Positions 47,601-49,773 of a DNA stretch of 49,773 bases are shown piece by piece (within the stretch, counting starts at the first letter, position 1; the number at the start of each line of letters is the position of its first letter). Origin of the DNA: Porphyromonas sp. (GTDB lineage: Bacteria > Bacteroidota > Bacteroidia > Bacteroidales > Porphyromonadaceae); assembly GCF_030529325.1 (NCBI RefSeq), contig NZ_JAUMXC010000013.1, forward strand, positions 1 through 49,773, in the 5' to 3' direction. Under the pieces are notes generated by a model, which saw only the letters and a program-made list of their open reading frames with translations, was not told the origin of the DNA and did no database searches. Made by a program: the position numbers and the translations under genes.

Positions 47601-48293
47601 GACATCCGCCTTGATCTCACAGCCCTCTTCCCCGGTATCAAGAAGAAACTACCAAAGCTCTCTCTCCGGCACCATTATCGAGGTCGCATGGAGATCAATA
47701 GTTATCAGGTGCGCTCCGGCTGGCACAGTCTGTCCGCTGATGATCATCTCGGGTATAGTCAAGAGGGAAATTCCACCCTCCGCCCCGGGGGATTGTTTGA
47801 GGCCCTTTCGATCACGCAGAGGGACGAACTCTCCCCCCTATTCGGCTTTGAGATCGGGCTCAAGCATGGGCTGAGCATAGATTTGAGATACAACAAAATA
47901 CGCGAGCTCTCACTGCTCCTCCAGTCGGCTCGACTCCTCGAAAACTACCGCAACGAAATACTATCTACCCTGCGCTACCGCACATCCATACCATCGCTGC
48001 TCCAAGTTTTCAAAAAAGAGAAGGTGGATAAGTCTTTGCTCACCCTCCAATACTCAGTGACTCTGGGGCACAACTATGTCCTATCCCGAGATCTCGCAAG
48101 GGACATCTCCCAATCCACACAAGGGATGCACACCCTGACGAGCAGAATAGCCATAGACTATGCCATCACCAAAAACATTGCAGTAAGAGGGTTTTATGAC
48201 ATGGACAAGCGTACACCTCTGGTCTCTGTGCGCACCTATCCTTATGAGTCTCATGCTTATGGAATCATGCTTCGCCTCAATCTCCACCCTTGA
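41634..48293 (+). CDS. sprA: SprA/Sov, type IX secretion translocon protein
   Basis: 2219 residues, one unbroken reading frame. The signal peptide is about residues 1-20 (RRLLLLFFASTLCPLLIWAQ) and the mature protein begins with a soluble-type segment. Large size, the long stretches of alternating aromatic and polar residues and the C-terminal RLNLHP fit the 36-strand SprA barrel that forms the outer-membrane pore of the type IX secretion system. Known SprA proteins are about 2400-2500 residues, so this one is a little shorter. It sits 33 nt behind ruvA. No other T9SS gene is in the window. The call rests on size, neighbour and pattern. Confidence 0.92.
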   Translation: MRRLLLLFFASTLCPLLIWAQDVAIQDSVVYNPRGGLYLRYVRMTEGEAMRLRQVFTPKEYVEWRKTELNRRYALGLKVDSVALPTFLKDTLADKGKPKMKFDLIGDIMLSLGGKEVSEDNPSVPEALRKRSHVDFKQSINVRATATYGDHLKLDVGYNTETTLWGEARRLNLSYNGAPHEAIKSLEVGDISFVSANPLIKGLSPLFGIKGEVNLGGLNIKTFVAKREGASRRMTVRGGRQVRPFVLRGSSYEHSRHFFLSEFFARRYDEALRDLPVMHSELYIERVQVWVTARAHERIPRVIEQVGALASLSTSSDSPPNNEEDGLYLTLAQQDLSAWRSRMSSSREIEMMEGAKRLPEEAYKINRQLGYISLNIPLADNEALAVSYEYTYGGRRYRVGDFAENDSGSDLIVAALISTKSKEPSSLVWNLMMKNAYAIPGGGRRLRREDLKAEIVYKDFASNTERRNITEGTSAGRSWSEVFGWDKSDSQGGGTPDGQFDFLEGATVDSELGVLFLPSRRPLESVPKTVNGTDSYYPVYSRLYDATQAVAQRLTDLDIFSIRGEYSSETQTTIYLGSGDIAPGSVSLTTQGRQLQEGSDFSINYASGELTLLTSGTLSSEDIEVIIEERDRSSRKDKTLLGVEANYAFSPNLSVGATALDYRERGLHERIRWGEEPVHNRMWGVHLDYRKTSARWTEWLNTLPLLELNEPSSLCLRAAYAKFETVDNENQDVVIEDFEQNTTAYDLLDPLAWSLASPPTGTISPLDADNRALLSWYSIDPRLVREGLGNIMPEHIRQDKAMRNNPFVREIQHHELFPTGDHSPLSDSYLNTVNLSFYPKERGPYNLSTEGLDAEAYFTHPSKMWGGMMRALPVRDFEAARIEYIEGWFMDPFADGSPAQSGELFIDLGRISEDILSDGANVYESGLPSSLHPENKVYDIPLGIAPTGQGQVYAFAPSSSGEESRQDVGFNGISSDRERKHQAYADFLDKMSSYSESARWKRPNEYAPYHPKRDPAGDDYVFYLGRFWDEDKADILTRYKYINGVEGNSTSITIQGQQAARTWTPDAEDLDGDMQMDRTEDFFRYKVLINKGALKVGHNHIVSQQVVKSQTTDGATKDVTWYKIRIPLARYAERIGTNPTLRDIRGMRLFVKGFDETVHLRWAALRLVRSDWTVFDTPLDINDKLNSSVALGVLSIEEDSGRQPIPYVLPPGIERRRDRQPTGPVLRDERSLSLKIDNLEARQSVAIYKPFGHDLRHYEKLKMFAHAESPIDDPKLLQDNSLELFIRLGRDYTENYYEYRQPLKVTHFGKDGGIHLSIYDIWPSENNIDISLKELSDLKKQRDVAIGHDISIPFESHSSQHTAATISVKGHPSLGDVTAVMIGVRSVVDHTLRGEVWINELRVSGAQDKGGYALTALADLRLSDLARIEVSGTRHGLGFGAIDSNIRHLNMDDRRTFDVSAELKLDKFFPTSWKASIPVKYAHSYRRLSPKYDPIADDILFDEKASALPSADRRAYELKVSQIERHSLLSVEDIHFDIKDSVPKFWNPSHLRLAYRQEKSSGSSPQLLGSYRREAYAHLTYGFTARPKGITLLDNLHLFPYPQEWYLSSRWRRSFDHRKQRDKAIMEDSEAVSHYLYHRFDWERNLRIGWRMFEVLQLSWDSTTSALIDEPFDDDLARHNDVSFRILSDTIVHSLLHLGTTNSYNGRGSVSLHLPTFERKGLKGLSGSLTLHSIYRWDRGPLSLRNNTTGHNVRQTTTRDAFVSYHFMPWLSQLTMRLRDTWGSHLPGFRPEAGDFFGISVSRGKVAPGIGYMFGMGNDERHIRHIIDASWVISDQNRQRPLSWYHNADFESEITVEPLSGLRLSILLARTHHQRSELLPSQPDDRPRQTGLISYSTIGLKGFSGKPLREKGYYSVIFRKYQEAILDHQKRLQGEYSAAPSPHAPTLSGLITPTHTDILAGAFIDTYTSSLSHRGKGILPSFASLMPNWDIRLDLTALFPGIKKKLPKLSLRHHYRGRMEINSYQVRSGWHSLSADDHLGYSQEGNSTLRPGGLFEALSITQRDELSPLFGFEIGLKHGLSIDLRYNKIRELSLLLQSARLLENYRNEILSTLRYRTSIPSLLQVFKKEKVDKSLLTLQYSVTLGHNYVLSRDLARDISQSTQGMHTLTSRIAIDYAITKNIAVRGFYDMDKRTPLVSVRTYPYESHAYGIMLRLNLHP

Positions 48294-48441
48294 TCCCCCT
48301 CACGACTCAAGCCCAACCAAACCCAAAATAAGTGCCGCTTGTTCCACCCAAATTGACACCTTTTGTAGCAGCTTCAGTTTCTAGAGCAAAAGGATTTTCT
48401 TCAATAATTTTTTGCAGCTCATGATAATAATAATTTAAAAG
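48294..48441 (-). pseudogene. AT-rich coding relic on the minus strand
   Basis: Reading the minus strand gives a sense-like 45-codon stretch, YYYHELQKIIEENPFALETE followed by AATKGVNLGGTSGTYFG, ending in a stop near 48294. It is more AT-rich than sprA next to it and has no start codon in frame, so it looks like the tail of a lost gene. I cannot name the family. Confidence 0.4.
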
Positions 48442-48573
48442 TAACTGTAATGTGTCAGGTCATACCCGACACAAATCTTTTCTCACAAAAGTCAATGAAT
48501 TACACTCTGCCAATCGGCAGCTTGAGGTCATGTATAAATCCACGCTTATAAATAATTTTCATCTAATTGACAC

Positions 48574-48714
48574 TGAAAATGTACCTTGAAGGAATTAAAA
48601 CTACGTTGCTATCTTGTAGCGAGACAAGGTCTGAATCTATTAATCGCACCTTGAAGGAATTAAAACTTAGCGCCTCCTCTAGAGGTGAAATTTAAGGTCT
48701 GTTAATCGCACCTT
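48574..48714 (+). CRISPR. Decayed CRISPR remnant (two full repeats, one truncated)
   Basis: The core CCTTGAAGGAATTAAAAC occurs at about 48584-48601 and 48649-48666, 65 nt apart, the period of a 30-nt repeat with 35-nt spacers. The second copy is preceded by ATTAATCGCA and gives a 28-nt repeat (48639-48666). A third, truncated copy (TTAATCGCACCTT) is at 48702-48714. The 18-nt core is identical, while the 5' part of the first copy has drifted. The form resembles the AATTAAAAC-ending repeats of type I-B and type III systems. No cas gene is in the window, so it is probably an orphan. Confidence 0.72.
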
Positions 48715-48876
48715 CTCCAAAATTTTTCTTTGGATCATTCTTTTGGGACGGACTGTATTAGCTTGGTGAATATTTTGTTTGTTGTAGGATTTTTCTTGCA
48801 TTGTTCTGCCTAAGTTCACATTGGAAGTGCAAAATAGCTGAATTGGAATGTGGTGCCGCCTAAACCACCGAGGGGT

Positions 48877-48900
48877 TACAGGGGGACGTTTCCCCCTGTA
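48877..48900. repeat. Perfect 10-bp palindrome adjoining the IS30 remnant
   Basis: TACAGGGGGA (48877-48886), loop CGTT, TCCCCCTGTA (48891-48900). It ends 2 nt before the left inverted repeat of the insertion element. It may be the element's target, as IS30-family elements often favour palindromes, or a terminator. Confidence 0.7.
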
Positions 48901-48902
48901 TT

Positions 48903-49717
48903 TGCAGGTTCAAGATAAAATAAAAGGAGAGGCCCGGAAGTGCCTCTCCAATAGTTCGATTATCTTTGAATCATGAAGAACAAATAACTGAACTGCCGGA
49001 AAAGGTACGAAATCTCAGCATTTCTTCGAGCAGGTCTGAGACGATCAGAAATCGTTTGCCAACTTGAAGGCTCTCCGAGTCCTATTTCTCGAGATATTGC
49101 CCGTAACAGCACAGAAAAGCGAAAGAGTTATAATCCCGAGACCGCTCAGAAATATGCGGACATTCGCAAAAAACGGGTGCGTAGAAACAGGCGCATATCC
49201 GAGAGTGTCAAAAGGAAATCCCTGAAACTCTTGGAAGAAAAGCAATGGTCTCCAAAACAAATTTCCGGTTATCTCTCACTTCAAGTAGAGAAGGTCTCTC
49301 ATGAAAGCATATACCGTTGGGTAAGAGAAGATAAGGCTCAAGGACAAATCCGCTCAAGAGGAGAATTGAAAACTGTGGGCATTGTTCGTCCCCTATAAGG
49401 CTGTAATCAAGATCATTGTGACCTATAATGGAAGCGAGTTTTCAGGATATCGACAGATCACGGGACGCCTTGGTCCGCCTGTTTTCTTCACCGATCCTTA
49501 TTCTTCTTGGCAAAAAGGAGCGATAGAACACGCAAGCAAATTGCTCAGGCAATATATCCCGAAAACTGCAAATTTTGATCTCATCTCTTAGAAACAAATC
49601 GATAAATTCTGTACGTTGATTAACGCCGGACCAAGAAAAAAAACTGAATTTAAGTCCCCGGCTCAAGTTTTCTTCAGTCTGTTACCTTAAAATTTGCGCT
49701 TGATACTTGAACCTGCA
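48903..49717 (+). mobile_element. Internally deleted IS30-family insertion element
   Basis: Bounded by 12-bp perfect inverted repeats: TGCAGGTTCAAG (48903-48914) and CTTGAACCTGCA (49706-49717). Length 815 bp, against about 1.0-1.2 kb for intact IS30-family members. The transposase inside is broken (see next entry). An internal TATCTTTG (48961-48968) could be the element's promoter. No target duplication is evident on the flanks. Confidence 0.85.
48973..49690 (+). pseudogene. IS30-family transposase, inactivated
   Basis: ATG 48973 (MKNK) is followed by an in-frame TAA (48985-48987), then the frame resumes with the N-terminal helix-turn-helix (YEISAFLRAGLRRSEIVCQL, SPSPISRDIARNS) and runs on to about 49365. 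The middle of the protein is deleted and the frame shifts. The C-terminal part (from about 49418) carries NGSEFSGYRQI, where the catalytic Asp is replaced by Tyr (TYNGSEF), and DPYSSWQKGAIEHASKLLRQ, which keeps the Glu. A TAG at 49589-49591 interrupts it; the original stop TAA is at 49688-49690. It is dead. Confidence 0.88.
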
Positions 49718-49741
49718 CGGGAATAATTTTTGGCATTGGTA

Positions 49742-49772
49742 TTGTAAGAATGAAAAGTTGTAGTTAACTTTG
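49742..49772 (+). promoter_or_regulatory. Promoter at the window edge (TTG-N20-TAACTTTG)
   Basis: TTG (49742-49744), 20 nt and TAACTTTG (49765-49772), an exact -33/-7 match. It reads out of the window toward a gene not shown. Confidence 0.7.
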
Positions 49773-49773
49773 C

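Noticed and set aside
48452..48472. Imperfect palindrome GTGTC-GGT-ACC-GACAC near 48460
   Set aside because: Short, imperfect, and without any gene or T-tract close by.

Overview
The window looks like a chromosomal segment of a Bacteroidota bacterium of the Porphyromonadaceae, most likely a Porphyromonas. This rests on a SprA/Sov-type type IX secretion gene directly behind ruvA, a C10 (streptopain/PrtT-like) protease, SusC-like and GLPGLI-family envelope proteins, many lipoproteins with short acidic sequences after the lipobox cysteine, and promoters of the Bacteroidota form TTG-N18-20-TAnnTTTG. Species cannot be fixed from the sequence alone.

Layout. 0-3.2 kb: a palindromic intergenic repeat, a MutT-type NUDIX gene, a small membrane protein, then about 900 bp of decayed DNA holding a broken copy of the start of gyrB and the tail of a second GLPGLI gene. 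2.1-5.8 kb: a cassette of a small secreted Cys-containing peptide gene (frameshifted), a GLPGLI protein and a large outer-membrane barrel. 6.4-14.6 kb: gyrB, a fused C26/M19 peptidase with an NCS2 nucleobase permease, tRNA-Met, and an operon of a cytidylate-kinase-like protein with a ClpC that lacks its N-domain. 14.8-18.3 kb: a lipoprotein, free-methionine-sulfoxide reductase, a GH3-like synthetase and a small membrane protein. 18.4-21.8 kb: a sulfur (persulfide/sulfite) locus with a Crp/Fnr regulator, a TauE exporter, a CstB-like persulfide dioxygenase-rhodanese and a single rhodanese. 22-28.3 kb: a cobalamin-riboswitch-controlled uptake operon with a BtuB-like TonB receptor, two beta-propeller (BtuG-like) lipoproteins and a PKD-type lipoprotein. 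28.6-34.1 kb: a DUF5686-type envelope protein, a C10 protease gene with two frameshifts and a partner lipoprotein. 34.5-48.3 kb: rel, rpe, comEC, a C_GCAxxG redox protein, a beta-barrel-like protein, ruvA and sprA. 48.3-49.8 kb: a coding relic, a decayed CRISPR remnant and a dead, internally deleted IS30-family element.

How the parts work together. The sulfur locus has a 25-bp sequence repeated exactly in front of both tauE and the cstB-like gene, each copy 22 nt from a -7 promoter element. That places its centre near -41 and suggests one activator, probably the adjacent Crp/Fnr protein, switches on both. The B12 operon is one riboswitch-controlled unit (first junction overlaps by 4 nt) for capture and outer-membrane import of corrinoids. 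The most unusual non-coding signal is a family of four intergenic three-arm elements. Each has two arms spaced exactly 22 nt, a third arm, and a T-tract, and the arms come in two matched alleles (CTAACTTGA/TCAAGTTAG and CTACCTTGA/TCAAGGTAG), so that a perfect stem is preserved in every copy.
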